A DNA stretch of 64,000 bases from Gracilaria gracilis (GCA_030374805.1 JARGSG010000112.1:1-64000), one strand, 5' to 3'. Positions 30,935 through 44,192 are shown, counted from the stretch's first letter. Numbers and translations: made by a program. The notes: generated by a model from the letters alone, not told the origin.

Positions 30935-33900
30935 CTACTGCCAATTTGTGTTGTATTGATTATCCGGATGGTCGACAACTGCAAGAGCTCTATTGATTGC
31001 GTCGCTGGCTGTTACTACCGGGTTGGAAGACGTTCGTCCACCTCCAGGATTAGGTGGGGGAGAAGGGGTGTCATCCAATTTCTGTATCTTTCCTTTTCCT
31101 CTTTCAAGGAATGACTTCTTTCGCTTCCGAGCTCGCGCACCCAACCCGGCATTGGGGTTTTTCACTACGACATTTGAAGCTTGAAGTGGGTCTGACGGAA
31201 GATCTTGGACGGTGACAAGAGTAGGAAGAGGATCTTGAGGTTTGTTTGGGTACCGCCCAGCGTTGAGCTCTTTCAGACCGTTACGAAGGTATGATTTCAG
31301 GCTTTGGAGAGCAACATCCCCATACGACTGGGCGACGCGGTGCATCTGGTCGCACAAAGATTTGCAGTCCGCGTACGTTGCATAGGCAGTGATCTCTTTC
31401 TTTCGCTGCGTCTCGAGCTCGATAACATGGGCACTACAAGCTTTTTGATCGAGAGGCGGTGCATGGGTTGGACCTTCGGCGTTGCGGGTAGTTGGTGATG
31501 GAACATGATCAGCGTTGCAGCCAGTTGCTGTGGCTCGGAGTTTCAATACGTCTTGAAGAGTCCAATAATCTGGATTTCTGTTCCAGTATGGATGCCACAG
31601 GTCGGATATGTGCAATTGGGGAGGAAGAAATTGGCGAATATGTGGCCACCGATCGACGGCGTCGTTGAATACGACAAATAAGCAGGTCATATGACCACAA
31701 GGAATACCGGAGGCGGTCATGTGCCGGCAGCTACACTTTCCCGTAACTTTGTCGGCTGAGCCGGGGAGGGTGTGCAAATAGAGATTATAGGTCCTGTTTG
31801 GGTTGTTATCCTGCGAGTTTGTACGCTCAATTGGGACTGTTCTTGTGAGTGAGAACACCACTAGTGGTTTTTCGGAGGACAACTGCAGATCTTCCACGTC
31901 TATATCGAAGTTGAACGGCGCATCGCGGGTGGGAAGTACTACGGCATCGGTGACCTTGTAGAAAGCGGAGAGTGGAACGCTGTTGTCTAGAAAGTGTGTT
32001 ACACTGTACGCCGTGAAGTTCTGAATAAGCATCGTTGCAGAATCGGGAGATAGAGGGAGCCCTGAAGTCACGATTCTGTTTCGAAGCGCTGTATCTCGTA
32101 TTGTAGCCTTTCTTCCGCGCTGATGCTTCCTCCGTTCCGTCAAAGACACCATTAGTTTCGGAACTTCGCTGAATGGAACGTCATCATTCAGAACGACCTG
32201 TCTATAGGTCGAATGCGAAGCTTCGGAATATCCAGAACCTTGGAACAAGAACCTATGAGGGAGCTTCAGGTCTTTGTAGCAACGCATTAACATGGAAGGG
32301 TTATCGCGATATAGAAACTTGTACCATTGGGGCAAGGTTTCTCTGAACTTATAAAAGTATTGCTCTTCCAATTGTTTTCTCCTCGCTTCGAACTTCTCGA
32401 TAGTTGTGCTCTTGCGGAGCATAAACAATTCGCGTCCCATCTCCGTCCCCATATCCGTTCTCCCTACCGACCTACACCATCTTTCCACGTTGGGGCCTTG
32501 ATTTTTATTCAGGTGCCAGTCATCCAACATGGTATAAGACATTGGGAACACTTGTCTTATACCTCCAATGAGTGATGCGCATTGAGCCACCGTAAAGGAC
32601 GACGGTGATATTCGCATGCACTGCTTGAAGCGCTCCAGTACCCAGACAAAACTCAACAAGGTTTCGTTTCCCATATAGCCCATAAAAAAAGTATTGAGGT
32701 TCCCTTCATTGTCTCGGCCATTAAAACTGACGAGGGGAAGGTTGAAGCGATTGGCTACCGCTTTGCAGTCCACAGATACCCCAGGCACGATGCCATATCG
32801 CTCGTAATCGTCGACCCAGGTTTACAAACACCACGCAACGTATTGGAGGCCGTTATCATTGTTCGTTCGACAGTATATCCTGTGCCGGGGGTTCTGGGTA
32901 TGCAATTCAAGGAGGTTCTCGTAGAGCCTGAGACACTCTTTGTGTCTCGGATATTGAGTGTCGGATATATATTTCAACCGTTTTCGAAACAAATCCCTGT
33001 CCACCATTACACCATACTTCGCTTCGAGAAGTTTAAACACTACATTATATTGTAGGTGCAGAGTGTGACGCAGATGTTTTGCTTCGCGCTCCATTTTGGG
33101 TGAGAGCTTACGTCGCAACGCGGTGATTTTCGCTGGATGATTGTGGAGGGCTTTCGCAAAATCAGGACAGAACATAAACTTTTGATGATCCGAGTGAGAC
33201 ACTCGCACCCTCCGGACTTTTAAGCTATAGGGGCATTTATAATGCTCATCGAACATCATAGCGCACTTCATATAGCCCCGTAGCAGTACCTTCTTCTCAT
33301 TCTTCTCTTCATATTTAGAATCCCTGATAAACAGCTTGAATCCGAAGTACTCAGCGATGTACTGGAGATGCTGGAGCACCTCATCCTCCCCAGCTTGATC
33401 CATCTGATCCAAATAGGCCACGAAACCGCGGCGTACACACTCCTCTGTTGTATACTCCTGTTCACAGTCCGAGCTCTCCCCACTACTCGTAATGGACAGT
33501 GATGGAGGTGGAGAAGCTCTCTCTAAGGAGCTAATGTCAGCGATATTAAACCCCCGAGCGTCCTCGTCACTAGAATGATGTACTGTGTCATTCTGGTTAC
33601 ATGTAATGTTAGAATACAAGTGTTTTCGCAAGTGTGTTCGCATCGAAGAGACATGAGAGTCTTACCTTTTCATTCTTGGCAGTAGTTTCCGCCCTCAATC
33701 TCTCGGTTATAGCAATTACAGAACTGTCTTCTGAGGCGGTGGCGTCTACGATGTCAGGAGATCTTCCATTACTATCTGCGTCAATGGATATGATCTCCTG
33801 AACTCCCTCACTCCCTTGTTGCACGCTTTGGTGCTGAGTACTCATATACTCACCATCATCTCGGACCCTCTCTGTGCCATGCATCGAATCTATTGGTCGA

Positions 33901-34262
33901 GACGGGAGGTTCTCCATAAAATCTTCTATATCGGAATCCATTCCGTTATCAGCACCGCTTATCTTCGCATCGACCCCCACATTCCTTGGAGGCGTGAAGG
34001 TTATAAAGGGGATACGCATCATCGGAGGAGCATTCTTCTTTATTGTCATCCGAATTGCTTCCCTTCTTTTGTGCTTATTACCACGCATATCCAGTTCCAG
34101 ACGCTCGTGGTTGTGCGTATTAGCACCCGTTAGAATCCACCCCATTTCGTTGAGACGGGCCTTTGCCATAAATACAGCCTTACATCCGCAGCCAGGAGGC
34201 TTCCTCTTGTATTTGAGACACCGCAGTCTCACATTTAGACCGTAGCGTCGCGACCTTGTCAC
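30935..34262 (-). CDS. MULE transposase (MURA type), one intron, in-frame TAA
   Basis: Cuts and moves the element. From the N-terminus: a FAR1/WRKY-GCM1-like zinc finger (CGCKAVF, then ANTHNHE); a second similar finger after the intron (CPYSLKV, then ALHNHP); the transposase core with VDCKAVANRFNLPLVSFNG and a conserved WHLNKN-type motif (DDWHLNKN); and the SWIM finger CSCRHMTASGIPCGHM. The usual TD motif before the FP block reads TVAQ, so one catalytic Asp may be lost. A TAA at 32822-32824 lies in frame between YVAWCL and TWVDDYERYG. The start is uncertain because the first finger may begin in another exon. Confidence 0.85.
33593..33665 (-). other. Intron in the MULE transposase
   Basis: Donor GTAAGA follows AAGAATGAAAAG and acceptor AACCAG precedes AATGACACAG. 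The 73-bp intron shifts the frame so that the two zinc-finger open frames join (ETTAKNEK, then NDTVHHSSDE). Confidence 0.7.
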
Positions 34263-34274
34263 TCTCTTACAAAA

Positions 34275-35654
34275 TTAAACGCCATATTCGTACCCTTCTA
34301 TGTCGCAGAGGTGATAAACATAGTTTGGAAGGTCCAAAACAGTTCTTTCCATTGGTGAAACCTCACCCTTGCCTGTAGCGATCACATCACGGGGATGAGC
34401 TCCTTCAGTACTTCTTTCACCGTTCACACCCGACTCTCCGTCTCTCAGATCTACAGATTCTGTATTACCACCGGAGCTCGTGTGTTCATCTTGAGTAGGA
34501 GCAGGCTGTCCGTCCACCGTATTCGCTTTGTCTTTATGGACATCATGCTGGTGGCGCCCAATATATATCTTCTCAAGGCGTTGGAAATGAATTTGGGACA
34601 CGGCCCATTCATTGAAGACGGGCAATAGGTGCTTGACGGCCATTACCATTCGCACACGAGCTTCGACACAGGCCCAGCGGTAGATCTCTGTAAGGTTGGG
34701 TGGATGACCAGGAGAGAAGAACATATTGGGCATCACTCCTCGCGTTCGAGCGAATAGATTCATCATTGATAACAGATATGCACCGCAACTATGCGAGTCT
34801 GTCTGCTTCTCGTAACGCAGTACATCTGCCATGTAGTTTTCATTCTTCAAAATCCATTCCTTCTTATCCCGTAGTACATGATCGATTATTGCAGGTACGA
34901 GTAATCTACACCTCTCCGAACATTTGTATTGGAGACTGTCTCCCCAGAAGATTTCCCACTTTTTGTCATCAAGTTTTCGAGCCAAAAACGCTCCCTAATG
35001 TACACCTCCTACATTAATAGGGACAACTATCGTAGATACTTCATTCGGACTGGGATAGAGCTTCACTGTGAATCGGGCCTCGAACCTACCAAGAATTTCT
35101 AGCTGTTCCTTGGCTGATTGCTTATCAAACACCTTTGATAAATCTTCTAGTTTAGACCCCGTGTCTGCGGGAACCAGAACCACACCATCCAACGGCTCTA
35201 ACTCTAGAATTCCAGCAATCAGTAGGATGGTGCAGAACCAATTATTGCCCTGAGAAGAGTTAGCTAAATTAGCGCCAATTACATCATCTTCGTTCGTCGA
35301 GTTTCTTTCTTCAGTGATTAAGTAGAACCATAACCGTTTCAGCTCAAGCAATCCCAATTGGCTCTTTCTGTCGAACACAATAGATGTATGGTTCGTGACG
35401 TTTCGCAAAAACTTTGAGAGCCGGCGGACCGTGTTCACAATGCTTTTTTTCTCGGTTGCAGTGAGACCATGCTCACAAGGCAAATTGCTAACCTCAGCGC
35501 TGCTCTTCACGGGATTACCATCAGAGTCTACCTCATCACCTGAATCCTCATTGCGAGGATCCAGAAATGATACGACTAATGAGTCCAGCGGATCCTCGGC
35601 AGGAAATTGTACAGAAGGATCCTTTGCCTTTCTAAAGGATAGCATTGCAATCAT
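34275..35654 (-). CDS. MULE-borne Ulp1-like cysteine protease, in-frame TAG
   Basis: C48 protease of the transposon. It has the SQGNNWFC region, VVPINVGGVH ending in the catalytic His, WEIFWGDSL with the catalytic Asp, and the Gln-Cys pair QTDSHSCGAYL. Immediately after the His, where the family has Trp (HW), there is TAG (34995-34997); coding continues in the same frame (GAFLARKLDDKKW). The C-terminal tail is Gln/Ser/Asp-rich. The function in transposition is unknown in the family. Confidence 0.87.
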
Positions 35655-35847
35655 TTAGAGAACTGAGCGCCGTAAATGTAGTGTCGACTTGCCACTCAAG
35701 GCCGGAGACGGAGAGCGAGCTACTTGATGTTGGTTACTATTTTTAGGCCGTGTATCTCCCATTTGGAGTTTGAAAAGCGCGCGCTTTGCGCGCGCAAAGC
35801 TCTCGCAATCTGGGATGCGTGTGGTAACGCTCGAAGACTGGAAAGGC

Positions 35848-36043
35848 GTCACGGGTGTGGGGGAGGAACCAATGGGAGTTGGAGCTAGGGAGGGTCTCCT
35901 GACTTGGCGCCGCCTTAATGGAGAGAGAGGATCAGGACGAAGCTCTGTTCCGAAGAGAGGATCTAGTGTAATTTGTTACATAACTACGGAGGTTCTAGGT
36001 GGTTTTTCTACTACCTGGACAGTGCGTAGATTCTCCGCCCCCC
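35848..36043. repeat. MULE terminal inverted repeat, right
   Basis: Reverse complement of 29905-30100; the inner edge is GTCACGGGTG and the outer end is CTCCGCCCCCC. The duplicated target TGTGGTGAG follows at 36044-36052. Confidence 0.9.
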
Positions 36044-36546
36044 TGTGGTGAGCGGCACCCGCATCGACCCATTCCAGGCGCAACGCCCTTGACGACACGA
36101 CTTTTGCGTCTAATATTTGTCTCGGGACCACCGCTTTGCCCCACGGAGATATCACGAGCTCTGTCCACTGAGGTTCAGGTGTTCAACAATGCCCAACACG
36201 TTTGTCGGCATCCAAGTGACTTCAATCGTCACTGTTGTGTGCTGAAACTCCACAGCGCAAAGGTGCAGTCCGAGTTTGTGCGACAGTCGATGCCCACAAG
36301 TCTGTGTGTGAAGTTGGCACGCGTCACGTGAGAGCCCTATTCTCGACTATGACCGCGCTTGACAAGCTGTGCGTCAGGCGCCGCAGCGGACGCCCGACAT
36401 TACCTTTGCCCGCGTTGTGTTTGGTTCACCCCATTCTCGCTCCAAGCCCGTGCAAGCAAGCGCATTCGTCGTTTGACTTGAAACCCGAGCAAGTACTCCG
36501 AGAAACAGAACTACTGCTTCAGCAGCTCAGAAGAAAAGTATAACTG
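36044..36546 (+). other. Right flank of the MULE: remainder of the interrupted frame
   Basis: After the second TGTGGTGAG a plus-strand frame continues to TGA at 36331 (VSGPPLCPTEISRALSTEV and a Cys/His-containing part). A second frame covers 36235-36543 (LKPEQVLRETELLLQQLRRK). Neither is recognised. The second may be the first exon of the following gene. Confidence 0.3.
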
Positions 36547-38027
36547 ACGCTATTCAGGTGTCAATGTCGCAGTCGAATGAGAACGTTTCGAGGTTGGTAG
36601 CAAGCATGGAAATTTTGACCATTGCTGTAAAACACTGAAGTGAGGTCCACACTGAGCAAGTAAATGCGTTGAGAGTGGACATGAAACAGTCAATGGAGCA
36701 GCTCATTCGCGACACATCTACAGGATTGGAGAAGATCTACGGGGTACTACGAAAACCCCAGGAGCCCAAAACCGCTGAAGCAGACTCCAACACATTATTA
36801 ATACAGGTAAGTTCATAAAGCAGAACATTTGGAGAACAAAGGTGACGTACTGACCAGGCCTATATATACATAGAACAAACTGAAGAAGGCCGAATTACTT
36901 CACGTACGTTTTCTATTTCAGAACGCCACAAGCTATATGAAAATAGAATTGCTGTTTCTAACATTTGCACTTCGCTCTCCAGGAATATGTTCGCTACATG
37001 TGCTGCCTTGAGTTTTTAGCAACAGATAGAGGGGAAGAATTGTTTAACATCACTACCGAAGGGGATACTGGGGATTATAAAGAGATGTCGCTATCGAAGT
37101 CTTGGCTCGATAAGGGTGCTTGTTTTATCGCCGGGGAGTCTGAAGCGCAAGGTTTTTTTCGTTCAGAGTTAACTGTATCTAAACGAAAAAGGGCTCTACT
37201 ATTATATGACTGTCTGCGTATGCTTCGCGAGGACAAAGCAGAGCTCATGAGAGTATTCGAAAGTCAATGGTATGTCTTTTCTTGCTTATTTGTTCCAAAC
37301 GTTCTGAGCAGAATGCTAACCAGTGAGCAGTTCTCCGCCTTTTCCAACTCATTGCCTGCATTCTGTCCACTGCATAGTCGATCGAAATCGACTGACGTTG
37401 TAAGAAAGAAATACGCCGCAAAGCTTTTGAAGACAGGAGAGCATAAATGCAAAGAAGGATTTAAGGACGCATGGACGTCAGCTTGTTACGCGTCTGTACG
37501 AGAAGTGCTTGCGACTGCAAAGTACGCTCCGAACAACATGAAGGGTCATGAGTTAGCGCAGTTACTTCCGGCACTATCCGTGGACTTACTTCAAAATGAA
37601 CCATTGCAAATGAACTTGTACGCACTTGCATTTGTGGCGGTTAAGGTATGTGTGTAACGTTGGACGCCATTGTTTACAAATAAATTCTCTCTAACCGCGT
37701 TTGTTCTTTGATAGATAACGAAATCTATTCAGGGAATTTGCGGTGTACGGGCTGAAGGAATGAGCAGGTCTCATGCTCCTGTTTGGACGAAAAGAGGTAT
37801 TGGAACTTAATCGACTTCTGACAGATGGTAATAATCTGGACGAGTATGAGTTGCAGTCATTACAAAAGCGCCACAGTATTTTGGAATCTGTTAATGTTTG
37901 CAGTGTGCTCAGTCTTGAACAAAAGAAGTTGTTGGATGATATGCGTTTAACTGTTCTTTACTTTTGCATTATAACTATACGGAAATGTGGAGGTGTGGGC
38001 GTAAGGTTTTGTTCTAAAGCTTTCTAA
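36547..38027 (+). CDS. Unidentified multi-exon gene
   Basis: Coding with introns: a coiled-coil-like start (SEVHTEQVNALRVDMKQSME), a donor GTAAGT at about 36806, and a 230-codon stretch at 36965-37657 (SLSKSWLDKGACFIAGESEA, KYAPNNMKGHELAQLLPALS). A donor GTATGT at about 37646 and acceptor TTGATAG at about 37714 lead into ITKSIQGICGVRAEGMSRSH, and a last open piece runs to 38027. A TGA at 36636 lies within the coiled-coil reading. I recognise no domain. It could be a lineage-specific gene or a repeat-element protein. Confidence 0.45.
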
Positions 38028-38509
38028 TTGATTTCTCCGTGTACCTGTTCGGGCTACCAGTGTACCTACAAGGAGCGCAACAATTGCTTGTACCTTTTAA
38101 AGTAGTTGTAGCTAGTGAGTTTACGTGCCGATGCACGGTACAGAGTTCCACTTCGTTATGTTCTACTGGTATTGTGCGATAGGTACGTGCCGTTGGAACG
38201 TTAGGTTGGTACATCGAGTTCAGGCGCCGATGTTCCATGCGCCATGGTGCCACTGCCATTACAGTGTACTGCACCTACTGTTTGACGACGCAGCGATGAC
38301 GCAGCGCCGAAGAACAAAGCACTTGCTCCTGATGATGCTATTACGAACGTAATACTGTTAGCCGGCACGATAATGACAATTTGGAACAACAATATCTCAG
38401 TACTGGCTGATAACTGCGTGCAGGTTCGGAGCTCCGAACTAAGCTACATTGCAGAGCGCACTTTTGCTCTGCCTTGCCTTGTCGTAGACTCCCTTTTCGC
38501 AGCGCCACA
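38028..38509. other. Intergenic, nothing recognised
   Basis: About 480 bp upstream of the GANP-like gene. Only short frames are present. It presumably contains the promoter of the GANP-like gene, but no defined element could be picked out. Confidence 0.5.
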
Positions 38510-41500
38510 ATGGAACCTGAACGATCACGTTGCGGAAAAAATCCCTCATGGTCAGGCACAAGACGCGGCGAGTCTCGTTTGCCGCAAGAGGAAGAAACCG
38601 GAGCCCCCTTCACGGACGAAATTACACCTGTCAATTCGGGGAGTCGCGAGCGGGGTCGTTCACATCGGCGAACGAACGCATTTTCTAACCCCACACCGTT
38701 TCAAGCTATTCATGGAGATGTATTTGATTCCGTCCGCTATGAGGACCCGTTTGTTGATGCACGTACGCGAAACCACGCACAGTTTGCATCTAACAACCCA
38801 TGGCCGACGGCGGCTGCTCCAGTTTCAACCATCCCTTACTCTTTCGTTTCCCATAGCTTCCAAAGTAAACATTCTGGAGGAGCAAACGCATTTTCTGATT
38901 CGAAACTTCAAGACATGTCCCAAGCGAACGCCACAGAAGTGGCTTCGGAAGAAGCACCGAACTTCTCTGCAACGCATTTGGGGGCAGGTTCCTCATTTGC
39001 TAACAACGATTCTTCTAAACCGCCGAAATACACTTTTAAGAACCACCGTAATCAACCTGCGTCCTCATCCGGGCAGTCGCAGGAAAATCAAGGCTTGGCA
39101 CCTCGCAAGCAGTTTGCTTCGTTTGGGGAAGAAACAGGCTCTGAGGAGTATAACGAATGGCCAGCTCGGGAAGAGAATATCGCCAACGAACGATCTTGGA
39201 AAGCGAATGAAGCTGATGAGGAGAAAAAGGCTCCTCTATATACAGTTGAACCCCTTTCGTTATCCATCAGATCCGTTCCGATACCCCTGTTTTCGACAGG
39301 AGCAGTGGCGGAGCATTTTGAGAGGTTGCCTGTAACCGTGTCTGACGTTAGTCTGAGAGGGTCTAGACAAAAAGACTCGAACAGAACAGCCGTTGTCACT
39401 TTCGAATCAGTGCGAGAGGCTTCTCTTGCATACAAAGCCGGTCGTTCGTATCATGAAACCATTCTTAATATACAGTATTACCAGCCGTATGAAGTAAGGA
39501 AGAATTCACGAGCGAAAGAAAAGGACGAGCTGAAACGGGTGGAAGCAACACACCCTAAGCTCGTTATCTCCTAAGTTCCAAGAAAAATTAGGAGCTGCAG
39601 GCAAATGAAGCAGGTGCTTGAAGGTTTTGCAAGTGGTGTTGTTGACGTAAAGTTCACCCAACGCCATGGTGCAGATGGGTCACAAAGGGATGCAATCACT
39701 ACCATGTGGGATGAGGATACGGCGGAAGAAATGCTGAGGAGCAGACCGCGGTATTACAACAAGAGACTGCATATATATGATATGGAAGAGGTTCAAACTG
39801 ATGATGATCATATGGGAACAAGGAACGACCAAGTAAACAATGCAGACCGTGCGGCTTCCCGGAAGGAACCAGAACAAATGACGGAAGAGGAAAGAGTTCG
39901 TGAAATGGAACAACTTCGGCGGGAGATTGCCAAAATTGAAGAAAATAAAAGTCAACAAGAATCTCGCAAAAAGAAACAACTTTCACAGAAGCTTAAAGAA
40001 GGAATGGGCCATCAGGAATCCTATGAGAAACTGCATCCCAATGTAAATCGGAGAAAAGTGGATGCAAGGCTTTCGAAGTACGGTTCACTAAAACCAAGCA
40101 CATAACTGAAGAAGACTAATGAATCTACTAGGAATGAACGTTGGCGAAATGTTGGGCAGAAGATGGATATACAAAATGCCAGGCAGTTTATGGGAGAATG
40201 TCTTGAAATGTGCCCAATGACAGAATTTGAGTCTCGTGTTGAGCAGCTGGACGTTTCTTTATTTGAGCTAAGGGGCGGTCCAGAGTCAGAACCTGACCCT
40301 GCGAAAGCTGTCAAAAAGTATAGACGATCAGCTGCCATTAGTGAGGAGCAGAAACCGGAAGAAGTGCGACCGCCTCAGGTTCTAGCGAGGACGATGGATC
40401 ACTTGAAGAAGGTATGTGATTCTAAACCGGCTGAGTTCTATGAGGTACACAATTTGATAAGGGACAGGACCAGATCTATTCAGCAAGACTTCACTTTGCA
40501 AGGGGATGAGTGCTGCATCAAAATTCATGAGGAAAGCGTGCGGTTCCATATAATGTCAGAGCACCGAATGTTGGGAACAAAACCAGCCCAGTTTTCTTCC
40601 AAGCAGGACCTTGAGCAGCTAGACAAGTGTTTGATTTCACTGCGAGAAATGTACGACTTCCGCAGAGAACAGAACTTGGGAACTTCAGAAAATGAACCCG
40701 AGATGCAAGCGTATTACATTTTGACACAAGTATCCGACCCTCAAACTTGTGTTCAGCTGTGGACGGGCTTTGCAAAAGATGTTCGTCGGAGCCTACCTGT
40801 AAAGCTTGCTTTGGAAATCGTCAAGGCTGCCGGGGGGCAATTTATTAATCCCGTCAGGTTCTCCTCTTGCCTTCGACAGGCCCCATATCTCATGGCATGT
40901 CTCATGCATTCCAGGTGTACCCCAATGATGGTACAAGCTCTCCGTTTGCTGAATTTCGCGTATGGTAGCGCAAACAGTCAGGATGAGATTGAAATTGACA
41001 CCCTGACGAAACGCTTATGTTTTGAGGATGAGGAAGAAGCCCAGCAGTTTTGTGAGCTATTGGGTTCAAAGTACTTTCTTCGCTACGATAGGAAACTTCG
41101 CGGCAAGTGATTACACCGCCAAGCAGAGACTTCGACACTTCCCGAGTTCCACTGTTTAAGTTAGCAAGGTCAGTTGTTATCGAGTTGAAAGCCAGTATAA
41201 TTTCACCATCCGAAATAGTCGAGGGTGCAGCAAGCCGTGGACCTCTGGGCTATTTCGAAGCATCTGGGTAGCTACTGAGTGGGGGCACCCATGGTAACAA
41301 AACTGTTACTCATGCCGAGAGCGCGAATATTGGGGAAAAGGTATCGATATCTAGTGCTATTCATAATCGGAGTGTACTTGGGAGCAATGCACTGCAGAAG
41401 TAGACAAGCACATTACGTGTTTCAAGCATTGAAACGAACGTAGCTGATGAGGTCAAACCCCGTGATTAATGTTCAGGTGAACAGCGTCTGGCATTCAATG

Positions 41501-44192
41501 CCGAAGCTCCGACCAAGGAAGAACCAGATTCATCGCTTGGTCTGTTCCCTTCCCAAAATGATCCAGGAAGTCACTCACTCCTTGTTGCTGAAGATGGACA
41601 AAGGAAGATATCAGGTGCAACGATATCGTTACGCGATGGTGCGGGAGAAGCCCAAAAGTCTACCGCTCTGATCCAGTCTACCAACGTTTCAACTGGTATA
41701 CAAATCAGTGTGAAACAGGGGACGAGCGAATCAAGCTGGAAAGGCCTCGGTCCAACGCTCTCTGCATCCGAGAAACCTTTTCATTCTGTTCAAGCTGCCA
41801 TGAGCACTCAGATAGCATCATCGGTTCAGTCTGTCGCAGGAACCGAGAAGAAAATTGCACCTGATGGTTACCAAATGCACTGGTCAATACTGCGCCCATA
41901 ACAGATTTTGGAATCACTCAGGCAGTCGGCAAATATTCTACTGTTGAAAGAGGCCGACAAAACGAATCTGCTCCGCTGATTGGAGGCCTTGGTAGCAGAG
42001 AAGTGCTCCAAACTGGATCAGAAATTCCCATCAATGAACAAGACAATCGTAACAGCAGCAAAACCGATCGTGAACCCCATGAAGACGAGCAGAATATGCT
42101 TCGGGAGAGGGCCTCGAGAGTTGTCGAAGAGCGACAAAGGATCGTTTCCATAGCGAAGAAGGGCCGCGCGCATCGCCATGAAGAGCGATGTGGAAGACTC
42201 CTCTTTGAAATTGGAAGGCACACTGAGTCCATTGAAGAGAGTATGAGGATAGCCTTTTCCGTCCTTCGATCCCTAAACGAAAACGGCTGCCGAGTCGCTC
42301 GGATACGTTGCGCGCCTGTGAGACTGGGTTTGAACACGTTGGTCGCACTTGGGCTAGGATCACTAGAGCGGAGGAGTTCTTGGACGAGTCAAAGAGCTGG
42401 TCGTGGGAAGGACTACCTTTCCCCGAGCTTCCATCTCCTACTCTTTCTGAGCTCCGAAAAAGAGGGAGGCGACGCGTGGGAGGAGATATATGAACACCAA
42501 AAGACGGCTTTGCTGAGAAGGCCTGAACCGCCCAACGGTGATGAACATGCGGAGAAGTTCTTCTACGCGAACAAAACCCTTGTGAATGATCTGAGATCAC
42601 CACTGGAAATGTCGATGAAGACGGTAACAGATATAATTCCCATACTCTCCCTGCCAGTGATGATCGTCTCCCAAGTCCTGGTTTGGAGGTGGAAAATGTG
42701 TTTCTGACATTGAGAAAACTGGCAGTTTTGCAATGGCAAGCCGTTATCGTTGGAGAGAGGAAAGGATTATCTGGTGTGAATGTTACCACCACATGGCTTC
42801 GCAGCCGATTGGGAAAGGACGTCATGAACAATAGGGTAGTTATCAACGCCAAGAACAAGGAGACGGTGAAGTATCCATGTCTCTCCGTTTTGCAAGTGGG
42901 TACTGAAGACACCGTATCAAGCACAGCTTCCACAATTATTTGCTCGATAGACAGTGCAACTGGAGAATCTGGGCTCAATGAACAGCAAAAAGTCATTGAG
43001 CAACGTATATCTGCTCTACTATCACAATCGCGGACTGCACCGAATGTGCCACCGTTCTTGATTTTGGTATGTTTCAGTTCTATCGGTCCCATATCCCCCA
43101 GTCTGAAAGAAAAACTAGAACAAGGAGATGAATCGGAATGGGCTCAGTCTCTTTTGATCCGAGCTTTGTGTGCGGTGTGCGGTGTGTGGTGCTCCCTAGA
43201 GAGACTGTATTGCAAAGAGATCAAGATCCTCAGTTAACAGGGTATATCGCAGAGAGCGTTGTCTGTCATCAAAGCCGTTCTGTAACTGACAGGATCGATT
43301 TCCAAACTCAACCTGTGCGTGACAAACTCGTTAAAGTCGGGAATAATGCTTGGATGGAGGCATTGGATTGGCAGTTTTCTCGGTGTCAAAGCCGTGGATG
43401 CGATGAACTCTACGACGTGATAAGAATTGTGAACAGGAATTGGCGCAGAGTTGCGAAAGAAGTGTTTGAAAACGCGAGAAGGTGGCCAACAGAGTTCTCG
43501 TATCATCGACTTCAATTCATCCGAGTTGGAGCTGAGCTTACTCGGAGAATGAAGCTTCCGATGCCAACTGAGAACAATGACCAAAGTTACGAAAGGTATC
43601 TCGGTTCCCTTTGTACTTTGGGGGGAATAGCGTTTCCGAAAATCCGTCATGATGGATTTCAAGGACTTGTGGAGTTCTGTCGGGCCTTAGGCATCATTAT
43701 GCCTCGCCTAGTATCTTCTTTGCTCCGGATTTGAATAATGTGGAAGCCCCACTAGCAAGAGTAATCGATGAAAAGAAGCAGACCTCTAGAATTCGCCATC
43801 TTAACGTCTTGTTCACATCAGTGTTTGCGGACGATAATAATCGTTATAGTAGTGATACAGGGGATCGAAGAAAGGAGTCCAGTCTTGGGAAAAGGCATCG
43901 CCATGTCGATGATGTATATAGAAAAGACGTTCTTGGTCAAGATGAGTTCGAGTCACCAGTGCGGAAGAGAAGGTTATCGCTGAACGAAGAATACAGGGTG
44001 CCAGTAAAACCCCAAGAAAGCTTTTCAGCCTTCCATGGAAAGTATTCGGGAGTCGGAGGTGGTCAGAAAGATACGAGGTTATCGTGGCAGAGGCAGAGGC
44101 CTTTGGAAAGGAAATTGATGCGACTATTGATCTCATTAGTAAGCGGCGCAAGGTGTTTCACCCAGAGCGACAGCTGGTGGTTTCCGGTTAAT
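38510..44192 (+). CDS. GANP/SAC3-type mRNA export protein, many frame interruptions
   Basis: SAC3/GANP is the scaffold of the TREX-2 complex at nuclear pores. Order: a Ser/Asn/Gln-rich N-terminus; RRM-like domains (LSIRSVPIPLF with RTAVVTFES; then KLVIS...VP with VVDVKF); the SAC3 domain (GECLEMCPMTEFESRVEQLD, HNLIRDRTRSIQQDF, YYILTQ, FRRE-type region, ALRLLNFAYG); a long low-complexity linker; and a C-terminal domain resembling that of GANP/MCM3AP, ending about 44192 (KEIDATIDLISKRRKVFHPE). In-frame stops lie at 39572 (TAA), 40103 (TAA), 41269 (TAG), 41401 (TAG) and 41467 (TAA), and frame changes near 41110, 41880 and 42330-42700. The first TAA sits in the beta1 strand of an RRM. It may be a pseudogene or heavily mis-sequenced. 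Confidence 0.78.

Larger units (their letters stand above)
29905..36043 (-). mobile_element. Mutator-like DNA transposon (MULE) carrying a Ulp1 protease
   Basis: A 6.1-kb element bounded by about 196-bp terminal inverted repeats and an exact 9-bp target-site duplication. The minus strand encodes, in order, a C48 (Ulp1-like) protease and a MURA-type transposase with WRKY-GCM1/FAR1-like zinc fingers, a transposase core and a SWIM zinc finger. Plant MULEs with a Ulp1 gene are known as KAONASHI elements; this has the same combination with the protease upstream. The ends begin GGCCCCCGGAGAATC (left) and GGGGGGCGGAGAATC (right). The ends and duplication are well preserved, suggesting a fairly recent insertion, but the transposase and protease each have an in-frame stop. 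Confidence 0.92.

Noticed and set aside
41110-41900. Large intron in the GANP linker
   Set aside because: The stretch reads as continuous low-complexity protein in one frame apart from three stops, and no good donor/acceptor pair would remove all of them while keeping frame.
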